In this document: positions 51,506 through 62,800 of the stretch, one piece after another | Layout of the letters: each line of letters opens with the position of its first letter | How positions within the stretch are numbered: the first letter of the stretch is position 1 | NCBI RefSeq assembly: GCF_021596945.1 | Contig: NZ_CP063779.1 | Location: 1,181,501-1,245,500, forward strand | Direction: 5' to 3' | Source of the DNA: Mongoliitalea daihaiensis | GTDB taxonomy: Bacteria > Bacteroidota > Bacteroidia > Cytophagales > Cyclobacteriaceae | DNA: 64,000 bases | Position numbers and translations under genes: made by a program | The notes under the pieces: model-generated | Told to the model about the DNA's origin: nothing | The model's input: the letters and a program-made list of their open reading frames with translations, nothing else | Database searches by the model: none

Positions 51506-52096
51506 ATGAAAACTTTATTGACAACTATTCTCATGCTTTTTGCTGCTTTGTTTTCGATCGAGGATGCAGCCGAAACAATGATCGTTTCTAAATCTGAAAG
51601 TACTGTAACTTGGAAGGGTAAAAAAGTAACCGGTGAACATTTTGGAAAGGTAACCATTTCCAAAGCTGACCTACAGGTAGTGAATAACCGCATTATTGGT
51701 GGTTCATTTGAAATGGATATGACGAGCATCACGGTAGAAGATATTAAGGATGCTAATTCCAACAAGCGCCTAACAGACCATTTGAAATCAGATGATTTCT
51801 TTTCAGTGGATACGTTTAATAAGGCAAGTATGGTCATCAAAGATGCCAAAACCAGTAATGGTAAAGATTATCAAATGACAGCAGACTTGACAATTAAAGG
51901 AATCACACAACCTGTTACCTTTACTGCAAAAGCAGAAACGCAAGGCAATAAAATGATCGCCACTTCAAAAATTGTATTTGACCGTACAAAGTATGACATC
52001 AAATATAGGTCTGGAAATTATTTTGAGAATTTGGCAGACCGATTGATTTACGATGATGTTGAATTAGAAGTAAGGTTAGTTGCTACGGCTTCTTAA
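51506..52096 (+). CDS. YceI-family exported protein
   Basis: 196 residues: signal peptide (LLTTILMLFAALFSIEDAAE), then a YceI-like lipocalin fold (about 25-195). Features: STVTWKGKKVTGEHFGKVTI, GSFEMDMTSITVEDI, LTDHLKSDDFFSVDTF, ADLTIKGITQPVTFTAK, KYDIKYRSGNYFENLADRLIYDDVEL. YceI proteins bind isoprenoid or fatty-amide ligands in the periplasm. A strong terminator follows 40 bases after the stop, so it is monocistronic. Confidence 0.95.
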   Translation: MKTLLTTILMLFAALFSIEDAAETMIVSKSESTVTWKGKKVTGEHFGKVTISKADLQVVNNRIIGGSFEMDMTSITVEDIKDANSNKRLTDHLKSDDFFSVDTFNKASMVIKDAKTSNGKDYQMTADLTIKGITQPVTFTAKAETQGNKMIATSKIVFDRTKYDIKYRSGNYFENLADRLIYDDVELEVRLVATAS

Positions 52097-52136
52097 AAAG
52101 CATAAAATCTTTTTCGAGTTCAAAAATCATTTATTT

Positions 52137-52179
52137 GAGTCCCCTTCGTTAAAATAGGAACGAAGGGGACTCTTTTTTT
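52137..52179 (+). terminator. intrinsic terminator of the YceI gene
   Basis: Perfect 14-bp stem: gagtccccttcgtt (52137-52150) with aacgaaggggactc (52159-52172), 8-base loop, then seven T. One of the strongest terminators in the window. Confidence 0.9.
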
Positions 52180-52232
52180 AAAATATTGTTAACTATACAC
52201 GAAAAAGACTCATTGTTTAGTAATTTAGCCTT

Positions 52233-53957
52233 ATGGAGTATAAATGGATGATTCGCGAAAAGGCCGATGAGTCGGCCGTTCAATCATTGAGCAGGGAAAT
52301 CAATGTTAATCCCACATTGGCTAATATGTTGGTCAATAGAGGTGTACATAATTTTCAGATAGCGAAGGAATTTTTTAGACCTGATTTGGATAAACTCCAT
52401 GATCCTTTTTTGATGAAGGATATGGACCGTGCGGTGGAGCGATTGAAACTAGCCATCAACCGTAAGGAAAAGATTTTGGTGTACGGAGATTATGATGTAG
52501 ATGGGACTACTTCAGTGGCGTTGATGTATGGATTTCTCAATCGGTTTTATTCAAGATTGGAGTTTTATATACCCGACAGGTACAAAGAAGGATATGGTAT
52601 CAGTGAGCGTGGCGTTCGTTATGCTGCTGAAAATGGTTTTACTTTGATTGTTTCCTTAGATTGTGGGATTAAGGCCATTCAAAAAGTAGCGTTGGGCAAA
52701 GAGCTAGGTGTTGATTTCATTATCTGTGACCACCATACTCCAGGAGATGAGCTTCCTGATGCAGTAGCCATTCTTGACCCCAAAAGAAAAGATTGCCCTT
52801 ATCCTTACAAAGAGCTGAGTGGCTGTGGTGTTGGATTCAAATTAATTCAGGCATTCAGCATAGCCAATGACCTTGAAATGTCAGATGTCATGAGTTATTT
52901 GGATTTGTTAGCGATTAGTATTGCAGCAGATATCGTTCCGATTACGGGTGAGAATAGAATTTTGGCATATTACGGACTCGAACGACTCAATAATAACCCT
53001 AGGCCAGGTATTAGGGCTTTGATGATCAAGAGTAATATTGAGAAAGAAATGGGTATTGGGGACATTGTCTTCAAAATAGGCCCGAGAATCAATGCCTCCG
53101 GAAGACTGGAACATGCCAAAGCTTCCGTTGAATTGCTGCTGTCTAGAAGTCTTGACGATGCCATGCAACGGGCTGAATTGGTAGATACGGTGAACGCAGC
53201 CCGTAAGAATTTCGACGAAAATATTACAAAAGAGGCGATTTCCATGATAGAAGAAATGGAGACTGTGAGAGAAATGAAATCCACGGTGCTCTTTAAGGAA
53301 GATTGGCACAAAGGTGTCATCGGAATCGTTGCTTCTAGGTGCATTGAAAAGTATTATCGTCCAACCATCATTTTAACTGAGTCCAATAGTAAAGCAACGG
53401 GCTCGGCTCGGTCGGTGTATGATTTCGATATATACGAGGCCATTTCCGAGTGTAGCGATCTGTTGGAGCAGTTTGGAGGGCACAAGTATGCAGCAGGGCT
53501 GACTTTGTCAGTAGACAATGTGATTGCATTCCAAGCACGTTTTGAAGAAGTGGTATCGAGAAGAATCACCGACATACATTTAAAACCTGTGTTAGAAATC
53601 GATGATGAAATTCTCTTAGATCAAATCAATTATAAATTTTATAACATCTTAAAGCAAATGACGCCTTTTGGACCGGGTAACCCGGAACCCATCTTTAGCG
53701 TTTCTCAGGTTTATGCGGAAGATGTGCGAATTTTGAAAGATAAACACTTGCGGTTTAACGTTGTCCAAGATGGACAAGAGACCAAGCCTGTTTGCATTGC
53801 TTTTGGTATGGCTGATAAAAAGGTTTATCCTGATGAGATTATTTATAAAATGCTCAACAGGAAAATGAGGTTTGATCTGGCTTTTGAAATACGGGAAAAC
53901 ACTTTTAGAAACAACAGCAGCTTACAGCTGTATGTCAAAGACATCAAATTTGATTAG
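52233..53957 (+). CDS. recJ: single-stranded-DNA-specific exonuclease RecJ
   Basis: 574 residues. DHH-family 5'-3' exonuclease for recombination and mismatch repair. Catalytic motifs: [17 protein letters not shown] (about 83-99), [18 protein letters not shown] (about 165) and [13 protein letters not shown] in the DHH domain; [24 protein letters not shown] and [10 protein letters not shown] in DHHA1. The C-terminal OB fold follows ([14 protein letters not shown]). The next gene, lptB, starts one base after its stop. Confidence 0.96.
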   Translation: MEYKWMIREKADESAVQSLSREINVNPTLANMLVNRGVHNFQIAKEFFRPDLDKLHDPFLMKDMDRAVERLKLAINRKEKILVYGDYDVDGTTSVALMYGFLNRFYSRLEFYIPDRYKEGYGISERGVRYAAENGFTLIVSLDCGIKAIQKVALGKELGVDFIICDHHTPGDELPDAVAILDPKRKDCPYPYKELSGCGVGFKLIQAFSIANDLEMSDVMSYLDLLAISIAADIVPITGENRILAYYGLERLNNNPRPGIRALMIKSNIEKEMGIGDIVFKIGPRINASGRLEHAKASVELLLSRSLDDAMQRAELVDTVNAARKNFDENITKEAISMIEEMETVREMKSTVLFKEDWHKGVIGIVASRCIEKYYRPTIILTESNSKATGSARSVYDFDIYEAISECSDLLEQFGGHKYAAGLTLSVDNVIAFQARFEEVVSRRITDIHLKPVLEIDDEILLDQINYKFYNILKQMTPFGPGNPEPIFSVSQVYAEDVRILKDKHLRFNVVQDGQETKPVCIAFGMADKKVYPDEIIYKMLNRKMRFDLAFEIRENTFRNNSSLQLYVKDIKFD

Positions 53958-53958
53958 C

Positions 53959-54696
53959 ATGAAATTACGAGCGGAACATTTGGTAAAAATATACAAAGGA
54001 AGAAAAGTGGTCAATGATATCTCTGTTGAAGTGGAGCAAGGAGAAATCGTCGGATTGTTAGGCCCTAATGGGGCAGGTAAGACTACTTCTTTTTATATGA
54101 TCGTCGGGTTGATCCAGCCTAACGAGGGAGAGATTTACCTAGAAGATCAACAAATCACCAAGCTTCCCATGTACAAGCGTGCCAAGTTGGGTTTGGGCTA
54201 TTTGGCACAGGAAGCTTCTGTATTTAGGAAACTTTCCGTGGAGGAAAACATCATGGCCGTATTGGAAATGACCAACCAAAACAAAGCTCAACGGAAGGAA
54301 AAGGTAGAAAGCCTTTTGGAGGAGTTTAGCTTAACGCATGTTCGAAAGAATCTTGGCATGGTACTTTCTGGAGGAGAACGCAGGAGGACAGAAATAGCGA
54401 GAGCCCTCGCTGTGGATCCGAAGTTTGTCTTATTGGATGAGCCATTTGCAGGTGTAGATCCAATCGCCGTAGAAGAAATACAGACCATCGTTGCCAAATT
54501 GAAAAATAAGAATATTGGAATTTTGATTACGGATCACAATGTCAATGAGACGTTATCAATTACAGATAGAGCATACTTGATGTTTGAGGGGAAATTATTG
54601 AAGGCAGGTACAGCAGAGGAGTTAGCAGCGGATGAGCAAGTGCGAAGGGTCTATCTAGGACAACATTTTGAGCTCAAACGTAAAATTTTTAGCTAA
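53959..54696 (+). CDS. lptB: LPS export ABC transporter ATPase LptB
   Basis: 245 residues from the ATG at 53959; the longer frame from 53872 runs into recJ. ABC ATPase: Walker [10 protein letters not shown] (35-43), Q-loop YLAQEASVF (81-89), signature LSGGE (137-141), Walker B FVLLDEP (156-162), switch His193. The end ([11 protein letters not shown]) resembles LptB C-termini. It powers lipopolysaccharide extraction from the inner membrane with LptFG, which are not in this window. It shares a base with the GH3 start (TAATG). Confidence 0.94.
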   Translation: MKLRAEHLVKIYKGRKVVNDISVEVEQGEIVGLLGPNGAGKTTSFYMIVGLIQPNEGEIYLEDQQITKLPMYKRAKLGLGYLAQEASVFRKLSVEENIMAVLEMTNQNKAQRKEKVESLLEEFSLTHVRKNLGMVLSGGERRRTEIARALAVDPKFVLLDEPFAGVDPIAVEEIQTIVAKLKNKNIGILITDHNVNETLSITDRAYLMFEGKLLKAGTAEELAADEQVRRVYLGQHFELKRKIFS

Positions 54697-56231
54697 TGGA
54701 AGTCATCAACTCATTTATGACTTGGGTTTTAAAAAACCGGATTGGTCAGATCGAAAATTTTAAGAAAAACCCCATTGCTGTTCAAGAAGCTCTTTTGGAA
54801 GAGCTTTTAGATACAGCGAAGCGGACGGTATTTGGCAAAAAATATGGATTTGCGGAAATCTCCACCTATCAGGAATTTGCTCAGCGTGTACCCGTTGCTG
54901 ATTATGAAAAATACCAACCAACATTTGAAAGAATTTTAAAAGGAGAACAGGACCTTTTGTGGCCAACCGAAATAGAGTGGTTTTCCAAGTCCTCCGGCAC
55001 CACTTCGAGTAGAAGCAAATTTATTCCCGTTTCTCAAGAGGCATTGGAAGAATGCCATTTCAAGGCTGGAAAGGACATGCTTTCTTTGTACATTAATAAG
55101 TACCCCGACACCAAACTTTTTACGGGAAAAAGTCTAAGTATAGGCGGTAGTCTAAGCAATAACCCCATCGATCCAACGAGTCCTATTCAGGTAGGGGACA
55201 TTTCTGCAGTTATCATGGAAAACTTGCCATTGTGGGTTCAATTTGCCCGGACCCCTGGACTGGAAGTAGCCTTGATGCCGGAATGGGAGTCAAAGATTGA
55301 AGCCATGGCCCGAGAATGTATGGAGGAAAATGTGACTAGTATCGCTGGGGTGCCTACTTGGACGATTGTCTTGATTAAAAAGATTTTGGAGCTTTCTGGT
55401 AAGGATAATATCCTTCAAGTCTGGCCAAATCTTGAAGTCTTTTTTCATGGGGCTGTCGCTTTCGGCCCTTATAGAAAGCTTTTTGAGTCCCTTATTCCTT
55501 CTCCCAAGATGCGGTATATGGAAACGTACAATGCTTCTGAAGGTTTTTTTGCTATTCAAGATCAAAAGAATTCAGATGAGCTTTTACTTATGTTGGATTA
55601 TGGAATCTTCTATGAGTTTATCCCGATGGAAGAGTGGGAAAAAGAAGATCCGATCGTAGTTCCGTTAGCAGGAGTCGAGGTTGGTAAAAATTATGCCGTG
55701 GTAATCAGTACCAATGCGGGTTTATGGCGATATAAAATCGGTGATACAGTTAAGTTTACGAGTGCTAGCCCCTATCGGTTAAAAATATCCGGACGAACCA
55801 AGCATTTTATCAATGCTTTTGGGGAAGAAGTAATTGTGGAAAATGCCGAACAGGCCATTGCCAAAGCAGCGGATTTGACAGATGCTATCATCAAAAACTT
55901 CTCGGCAGCCCCAGTCTATTTTGGAGAATCTCAAGACCGTGCAGCGCATGAGTGGATTGTCGAGTTTGAAAAAATGCCTGATTCCCACGAGCGTTTTACC
56001 CAAATTTTAGATCAGACACTTCGGGAAATTAATTCAGATTACGATGCTAAAAGACATAAAGACTTGGCACTTGTAAGCCCGAAAGTTCATTTTGTTGGTG
56101 AAGGACTATTTGAAAAATGGTTGAAATCTAAAGGTAAATTAGGGGGACAAAACAAAGTTCCTAGATTGTCAAATACAAGGGAACATTTGGAAGAGCTATT
56201 GAGACTAATTCCTGAGGGAAAAGGTTTGTAA
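54696..56231 (+). CDS. GH3-family acyl-adenylate-forming enzyme
   Basis: 511 residues. GH3 auxin-responsive family proteins are ANL-type enzymes that adenylate carboxylic acids and couple them to amino acids or other amines. Visible features: EIEWFSKSSGTTSSRSKFIPVS (P-loop-like phosphate binding), METYNASEGFF, RYKIGDTVKFTSASPYRLKISGR and HEWIVEFEKMP. Bacterial GH3 proteins are uncharacterised; the plant enzymes conjugate hormones. The start overlaps the lptB stop by one base, indicating a recJ-lptB-GH3 operon, as in other Bacteroidota. Confidence 0.92.
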   Translation: MEVINSFMTWVLKNRIGQIENFKKNPIAVQEALLEELLDTAKRTVFGKKYGFAEISTYQEFAQRVPVADYEKYQPTFERILKGEQDLLWPTEIEWFSKSSGTTSSRSKFIPVSQEALEECHFKAGKDMLSLYINKYPDTKLFTGKSLSIGGSLSNNPIDPTSPIQVGDISAVIMENLPLWVQFARTPGLEVALMPEWESKIEAMARECMEENVTSIAGVPTWTIVLIKKILELSGKDNILQVWPNLEVFFHGAVAFGPYRKLFESLIPSPKMRYMETYNASEGFFAIQDQKNSDELLLMLDYGIFYEFIPMEEWEKEDPIVVPLAGVEVGKNYAVVISTNAGLWRYKIGDTVKFTSASPYRLKISGRTKHFINAFGEEVIVENAEQAIAKAADLTDAIIKNFSAAPVYFGESQDRAAHEWIVEFEKMPDSHERFTQILDQTLREINSDYDAKRHKDLALVSPKVHFVGEGLFEKWLKSKGKLGGQNKVPRLSNTREHLEELLRLIPEGKGL

Positions 56232-56321
56232 AATTCTCTTGAATAAGTCTTCTATGGAGAGTAAATGCTTTTTAGGAGCAATAGACTCTGTTTTTTCAGT
56301 ATTCTTGACAGCATAAAAAAA

Positions 56322-56385
56322 TGTCTTTGGAAACACTTTTCCCAAGAACCGATTAAGATTCAAGTAAAGATTGTTTCCAAAGACA
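56322..56385. repeat. 14-bp perfect inverted repeat with 36-base spacer
   Basis: tgtctttggaaaca (56322-56335) and tgtttccaaagaca (56372-56385) are exact reverse complements, in the convergent gap between the GH3 gene and pckG. The loop is too long for an ordinary intrinsic terminator, and there is no T-run. It may be a long-loop mRNA hairpin, a protein binding pair or a small repeat. Confidence 0.6.
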
Positions 56386-56396
56386 AACTTAACACT

Positions 56397-58220
56397 TTAT
56401 CCTACTTCTGGAGCTAATCCTACCGTCTCTGGAGATCTCCAAAGTGCAGAAAGAATCAGTTCTCTCATGAATAAGAATTCTTTTGGAATTTTATCATAGG
56501 ACTGTTCAAATAGTTCACTGTGCCCGAGCAATTCCTTTTTCCAAGGTTCACGCTCGATGACCATGATGCTGTCGAAATCTTCTTTGGAGAAATCCAATCC
56601 AGACCAATCCATATCTTTATAACGTGGTCTCCAGCCTACAGGACACTCAACGGCTGATATTTTACCTTTGCATCGTCCGATGATCCACTTCAAGACTCTC
56701 ATATTATCTCCAAATCCTGGCCAAATAAAGTTACCATCCTTATCTTTTCTAAACCAGTTGACGCCAAAGATTCTTGGAGCATTTTGAAGGTCTCTACCAA
56801 ATTGTAACCAATGATTGAAGTAATCGCCCATGTGGTATCCCATGAATGGAAGCATAGCAAATGGATCTCTTCTAACTTTACCAACCTCTCCGAAGGCAGC
56901 AGCTGTCATTTCTGAACCCATCGTTGCCGCCATATAGACGCCAAAGTTCCAGTTGAAAGCCTGGTATACAAGTGGTACAGCAGTACTTCTTCTTCCGCCA
57001 AATATAAATGCTAAAATAGGAACGCCTTCTGGGTTTTGCCATTCGGAGTCAATCACCGGGTTTTGTTCCGCCGGAGCCGTAAATCTTGAGTTTGGATGAG
57101 CAGCGGGTTTTCCAGAGTTCTTATCGTAGGTTTTTCCATGCCAATCGATCAAGCCTTCGGGAACTTCCTTAGTCATTCCTTCCCACCATACATCTCCATC
57201 AGGTGTGATAGCCACATTGGTAAAGATGGTGTTTTCTTTCACACTTTCCATCGCAGATGGATTGGTGTGGTAGTTCGTACCAGGTGCTACCCCAAAGTAG
57301 CCTGCTTCAGGATTGATAGCATGTAGCTTGCCATCTTTTCCTTTATGGATCCAAGCAATGTCATCTCCAATAGTGGTTATTTTCCATCCTTCCATTTCTT
57401 TTGGTGGAAGCATCATGGCAAAGTTGGTTTTTCCACAAGCACTTGGGAATGCCGCAGCTACATAATTTTTATCCCCTTCTGGGCTTTCTACTCCCATGAT
57501 AAGCATGTGTTCTGCCAGCCAGCCTTCTTCACGTGCCATAGAGGATGCGATTCTCAGGGCGAAACATTTTTTACCTAACAAGGCATTGCCACCGTATCCA
57601 GAACCATAAGAAATTATCAATTTATCTTCCGGGAAGTGTGAAATGTACTTGACAGTAGGGTTACATGGCCATTTGACATCTTCTTGCCCTTCTTCCAGTG
57701 GAGCACCAAGCGTATGAATACACTTGACGGTTTCATCATCCAAATATGGAAGCACTTGATTTCCTATGCGGGTCATGATTTTCATGTTTACCACCACATA
57801 TTCAGAATCAGTAATTTCTATTCCATATCGAGATAAAGGAGAGCCTACAGGACCCATGCAGAAAGGGATTACGTACATTGTACGTCCTTTCATACTACCG
57901 GCGGTAAGTCCATCCAGGATTTCTTTCATTTCAGTGGGTGCCATCCAATTATTGGTAGGCCCCGCATCTTCCTTTCTTCTACTGCAAATGAATGTCTTAT
58001 CTTCTACCCTTGCTACATCCGACGGATCAGAAAAGCAAGCAAAGCTATTGGGTCTTTTTGCGGGGTTTAATTTGATAAAGGTGCCTTTGTCTACAAGCAT
58101 TTGACATAAGCGATCGTACTCTTCTTGAGTGCCATCACACCAGTGTACATTGGTTGGTTGGAAGTGAGCGGCCATTGAGTCAACCCAGGCCTTTAATTCA
58201 GTTTTTACTTCAGCGATCAT
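56397..58220 (-). CDS. pckG: phosphoenolpyruvate carboxykinase (GTP)
   Basis: 607 residues, GTP-dependent class. Motifs: substrate loop with [14 protein letters not shown], kinase-1a [18 protein letters not shown] (about 255-272), kinase-2-like [11 protein letters not shown], and the guanine-binding region [22 protein letters not shown]. The ATP class would have a different P-loop (GLSGTGKTT), so GTP specificity is clear. It makes PEP from oxaloacetate in gluconeogenesis. The upstream gene (SoxA-like oxidase) is 196 bases away. Confidence 0.97.
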   Translation of the reverse strand: MIAEVKTELKAWVDSMAAHFQPTNVHWCDGTQEEYDRLCQMLVDKGTFIKLNPAKRPNSFACFSDPSDVARVEDKTFICSRRKEDAGPTNNWMAPTEMKEILDGLTAGSMKGRTMYVIPFCMGPVGSPLSRYGIEITDSEYVVVNMKIMTRIGNQVLPYLDDETVKCIHTLGAPLEEGQEDVKWPCNPTVKYISHFPEDKLIISYGSGYGGNALLGKKCFALRIASSMAREEGWLAEHMLIMGVESPEGDKNYVAAAFPSACGKTNFAMMLPPKEMEGWKITTIGDDIAWIHKGKDGKLHAINPEAGYFGVAPGTNYHTNPSAMESVKENTIFTNVAITPDGDVWWEGMTKEVPEGLIDWHGKTYDKNSGKPAAHPNSRFTAPAEQNPVIDSEWQNPEGVPILAFIFGGRRSTAVPLVYQAFNWNFGVYMAATMGSEMTAAAFGEVGKVRRDPFAMLPFMGYHMGDYFNHWLQFGRDLQNAPRIFGVNWFRKDKDGNFIWPGFGDNMRVLKWIIGRCKGKISAVECPVGWRPRYKDMDWSGLDFSKEDFDSIMVIEREPWKKELLGHSELFEQSYDKIPKEFLFMRELILSALWRSPETVGLAPEVG

Positions 58221-58416
58221 GGCTATCAGTTTTTAATAATGAAACAAAAATTTATTTTGTAGTTTATTTTAGCGAGTTCATCAGCAGGTAATCCAATGGT
58301 TTACATGCTCTTCATCATCAAAATTAACTCTTTAATATAAGAAAATAGGTTTAGGCTTGATGATATAAATTTGATCAAAAGATGATTATTCTCATAGGAT
58401 TTTTGGAAAAAGGTTG

Positions 58417-59589
58417 TTAAAAATCTATAGATGGCCAATGAAACGCTTTTATTGATAGCATTGAGTCTATTCCAAGCAAGTTGTTCGCAATGGCTTCCCC
58501 TAGTCCTGCCGAGTGCTTGAAACCATGCCCACTGCACGCAGAACTCACTAATACCTCTGGAAAGTCAGGTAATCGGTCTACAACAAAATTGGAATCAGGG
58601 GTTACTGTATAGAGACATGTCTTGGATCGCAATATGCTAGGGTCGATTCCATTAAATTTTCCTGTTAACTTTTTACTTAAGAAATTTTCTTTTTCCTCCT
58701 CACTAACGCTCCTTTGTATGGTATCTGCGTGATGGCTCGCAATAAAAGATTCCGAGGCCATTTTTACCGATACTCCATCTAACGAGGGGAAACCATAGAT
58801 AAAGTCTTCTGCATTTGGCCCAAATCCCCACATGTATACAGGACAAGTGGTATTTTTGAAATATCCCGGCTTAATGGGCAACCAGTGGAGTACTTGTCTA
58901 CAAATTTTAAAGTGGCTTCTGTAAAACGCCGGCACAAAATCTTTGACCCATGCTCCTACACTAATGCTGACTTGTCCCGCTTCAATGACTCCCTGGTTAG
59001 TTTCGATGATTACTCCTCCTCCTGATATTGGCTTGAGTCCAAGAACTTTTGTATGAGTTTTGATGGCAGCTCCTTGCTTAGTAGCCAAAGACAGTTGACT
59101 GGCTACAGCTAACTCTGGGACAACATAGCCCGCACTGGGTTCAAAGTAAACTTGACCTGTATCTTCTAAGTTAAATTCCCTAAATCTTTTTTTAAGCTCT
59201 TTATTATCAAAAACCTCATAGGGGATATCTGCTCGACGTGCAAAATTTACCGTACGTTCAAAAAAACCTTCGGATCCATGTTTCGCCCATGCTTGGTTTC
59301 CTGAATCCATTAAGATACCTCCAATTTGATAGAATAGTTTTTCATCAGTTGCTTGCTGTATCTCCTGCCAAATTTCATGAGAGCGTTGTACCAAAGGAAT
59401 AAAATCAAAACCTTCTCCTACAGCAAGTCTACTGATTCTGGTTTCCCCATGGGTGGATCCAAGTTCATGGGGAGGAGCAAATTGATCAACCCCTAGTATC
59501 TTTTTTCCATGTTTGCTTAATTGATATAAAGTAGCTGCTCCAACAGCTCCAAGACCGATGACGGCAATATCCACGGTTGTTATATTCAT
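58417..59589 (-). CDS. N-methyl amino acid FAD oxidase (SoxA/SolA-like)
   Basis: 390 residues. DAO-type flavoprotein: FAD-binding VDIAVIGLGAVGAATLYQLSKHG (8-30) with GVDQF and the family-specific GSTHGETRISRLA. The region near CSGHGFKHSAGLGEAIAN holds the C-terminal FAD contact and the likely covalent flavin Cys (ACSGHGFK). Sarcosine oxidase and N-methyltryptophan oxidase are the nearest named enzymes; the substrate is unknown. It is transcribed towards pckG. Confidence 0.88.
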   Translation of the reverse strand: MNITTVDIAVIGLGAVGAATLYQLSKHGKKILGVDQFAPPHELGSTHGETRISRLAVGEGFDFIPLVQRSHEIWQEIQQATDEKLFYQIGGILMDSGNQAWAKHGSEGFFERTVNFARRADIPYEVFDNKELKKRFREFNLEDTGQVYFEPSAGYVVPELAVASQLSLATKQGAAIKTHTKVLGLKPISGGGVIIETNQGVIEAGQVSISVGAWVKDFVPAFYRSHFKICRQVLHWLPIKPGYFKNTTCPVYMWGFGPNAEDFIYGFPSLDGVSVKMASESFIASHHADTIQRSVSEEEKENFLSKKLTGKFNGIDPSILRSKTCLYTVTPDSNFVVDRLPDFPEVLVSSACSGHGFKHSAGLGEAIANNLLGIDSMLSIKAFHWPSIDF

Positions 59590-59641
59590 AGATCAAAAGT
59601 TACTAAAAAATGTGTTTGCTTATTTAAAACAAAAAAATAAA

Positions 59642-59680
59642 AAAACCGGCTTCGTCTTCACCCTGAACCCAGCCGGTTTT
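59642..59680 (-). terminator. intrinsic terminator of the LytTR/LytS operon
   Basis: aaaaccggct (59642-59651) pairs with agccggtttt (59671-59680) with a 19-base loop; on the minus strand a T-rich run follows. It lies 146 bases after the kinase stop. The plus side also has an A-run, so it may work in both directions. Confidence 0.75.
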
Positions 59681-59825
59681 AAAAAATAAAAGAAATAAAG
59701 AATAACCTTATTTCTTTCCAAATATAAAAACAAAAAAAATACGAAAATGGCAAATTGAGTAAGTGTCGAAAATTAGAGCAAAAGTGTCGATTTTTGTAAA
59801 TATTCGTTGAAGGTATGACCTGATA

Positions 59826-62800
59826 TTACCCTATTTTCTCCATCGGTCCATGAGTATTCACCGGAATTTTCACCCTAATTTCTGTACCAAACTGTTCTTT
59901 ACTGACGATTGAAATTGCTTCGGGAAGCGCCTTGGGAAGTAAGCCGATTCTTTCTGAAACTAGCTCTAATCCCCGGCTTCTATGAGACTTTTGAGATTTA
60001 GGAGCGATCCCTATTCCGTTATCCCAAATGATACATGTGATATTTCCCATACTCACTTTTTCAAATGACACGCGAATAATGGGCTGCTCAATTGCCGGAG
60101 GAAATGCATGAACAAAAGCATTTTCAATAAATGGTTGAATCAACATTGGCGGGATATCGATAAATTCAGGGTCCAAACTTTCGTCAAGCGACACTTCCCA
60201 CTGTATTCTGTTGCCCATCCGCTCATTTTCTACTGACATGTAGCTTCTTAAATAATCAATTTCGGAGCTCAACCTGATTTGATTGTTTTTAGTGTTATCG
60301 AGGGTCTTACGAATCAGCAGAGAAAATTTACTCAAAAAGTCCATCGCTTTTTCGGTATCATTTTTCAAAATGAAATATTGAATGGAGTTAATTGCATTGA
60401 AAATAAAATGAGGATTCATCTGACTTCGAAGTGCCTCTATTTTTGTTTCTGCAATCTTCCTTTGTATAGCCTCAGCTTCCCTGATTTGAGCGACTCTGAT
60501 TTGGAAAATCCCAAGAATCAACAGGCTTAGTAGGAGGATCACCAGTAAAATAAACCAGGCCTCTAAGTATATTGGAGGCATAATTCGAATTGTAAACAAG
60601 GAGAAGTATTCACTTTTTCCCGAATGAAGATCGAAAACCTCGATTTCAATGGAGTAATTTCCATGGTTCAGGTTTGTAAGGAAAATTTCATTACTCCTGC
60701 TGAAGGGAGTCCACTCCTGTTCGCTAGTTATTCTGTATCGGTATTGGAGCTTTTCTGGATAGAGTAATGTATGTGGCTGTACTTGTATACTAATAGAAAC
60801 TGGTGGATTTTTTAAGCTGATATTACCAGGATGATAATTAAACCATCGGTTTTCTACTGATTTTATTTTCTCATAATTCACCAATAGTTTGGTGACTTTA
60901 AGTTCGTAAGATTGGTACGTGTCTTTTAACAAAGAGGGTAGATGAATGCTAACATAGGCGTCTTCATAGCCCAAGTACAAAGTTTCATGGATAATTTTAA
61001 AACTCTTGATAAGTGTTTTTCTCAATCCCTGTTCTTCATCAATGAGTTTGACCACTCCATTTTGGTAGACATTTACTCCCTTTTCAGTTAGAATAAAGAG
61101 TGCATCAGCATAGGTTTTTACTCCTACAATCGAATTTCCGTAAATTTTTGATTTTGGAATGTGAAGCAGCTCTTTAAACTCTTTTCCATCCTCGATTACA
61201 AAAATATCTCCAAATTCCGCCCCAACAATCAGCTGATTAGCCGTAGTAGCGTAAATGCTTTTGATTTTTTCTACATCCCATACGCCGTTTTCTTTTAATG
61301 AGAACAATCCATTTTTGTCCAGTCTGAACAATCCTGCAAACACCGATGCAAAATAAGTTCGATCTTCTTTTCCAATGATTTGAGAAAGCATATTGGGAGT
61401 GTTGGGATCACTGGTCGAATAATGGGTATACCTGTCAGGTGAATTGAGGTCAGGGTAGATGCGCATACCTCCAAAGGGGTTGCTTTCTATGAGATAACCC
61501 TCCGGCGTAAATCCAAACACAAAGGTGTGTAGGGGAAGGTAACGGACAATACTGCCTTTTTTTGACACTTCGTATAGACCAATATTGCTATTAATCCAGT
61601 AAGATTCTTGATTGACTTTTAGTCCATAAAAAATAATTTCTCTCGACGTTAGCTGTTCATTCAATTCATAAAAATCATCCTCAATGGAAGGGATCCAAGA
61701 TCTAGCATTCTTGAAATACCTAGCTTGAGCACGTTTGAACTCATTTTTAGATACTAGCATCTTGTTTGCCTGAATAAAAAGACCATTACTTTGAAGTATC
61801 ACGTCCAGTGTATCGATCCCGGCAAATCCCAAAATCTCATGGTTATTGGATTCAAATAAAAGTAACCGTTTAGATAAATTGATTTCATACAACCCCTTAT
61901 CCAAGCTTCCTACATATAAAATATCTGAACGTGGATTATAAGCCATAGACCAAAGATTGGAACTCTTAATATTCAATGGTTGATTTAAGGGGTTTAAATT
62001 TTCACTGCCTATACCAAAGACTCCACCATTTGGACTATAGAGTCCCATTCCAGCCGCTAGGAGTCCAAAGTTCTCGGTTTGGTGAAATTTATAAAAATTG
62101 GTGCTACTCTGAGTATAGTTCGGAGTTGGATTGGTAGATAGAAAAGACGTGAGGGGATATTGGCTGATTTGTTCTCTACCCGCAATATATAGTAGTGAAT
62201 CATCGTGATGGATGCTGTAAATATATTCTAATGAGTTAATTAATTCAGCGCGATATGCACCAGCTGATGATGGTACTACTTCATATACGCCATTGCGATA
62301 GGTAGTGTAAAAAAAGCGATTTTCGTATTCAAAAAAACCTGAAATGAAGTTGAGCGCTTCATCTCCTTGACTATCGGATACACGAATTACTTCTAAGGTT
62401 TTTGTATGGATAAGATTAAGTCCGTTGGTTGTGCCAACCCATACATGGTCACCAAATACATGCATGCTTCGTATGAAAGGGGTATAGAGGCCTTCTTTTA
62501 TTTGATGAAATGTATTTCCGTCAAACATGCTAACCCCACCACCATAACTACCAAACCACACCTGTCCATGATGGTCTTCTGTGATGTCCCAACAGCTATT
62601 GAATGCAAGCCCATCCTCCATGAAGAAGGAAAGAAATTCATTGTTTTGTTTGACAGAAACACCGTTTTCTGTACCTATCCAAAGCATTTCGCGTGAATCA
62701 AGGAAGAGTGAGCGGATAGCATTGTTTGGTAAGCCCTCTGCTATAGAAAAATTTTTGGTAATCTGCTGCTGAGCCTCAACTTGAGGAAGTAGTCCCCAGA

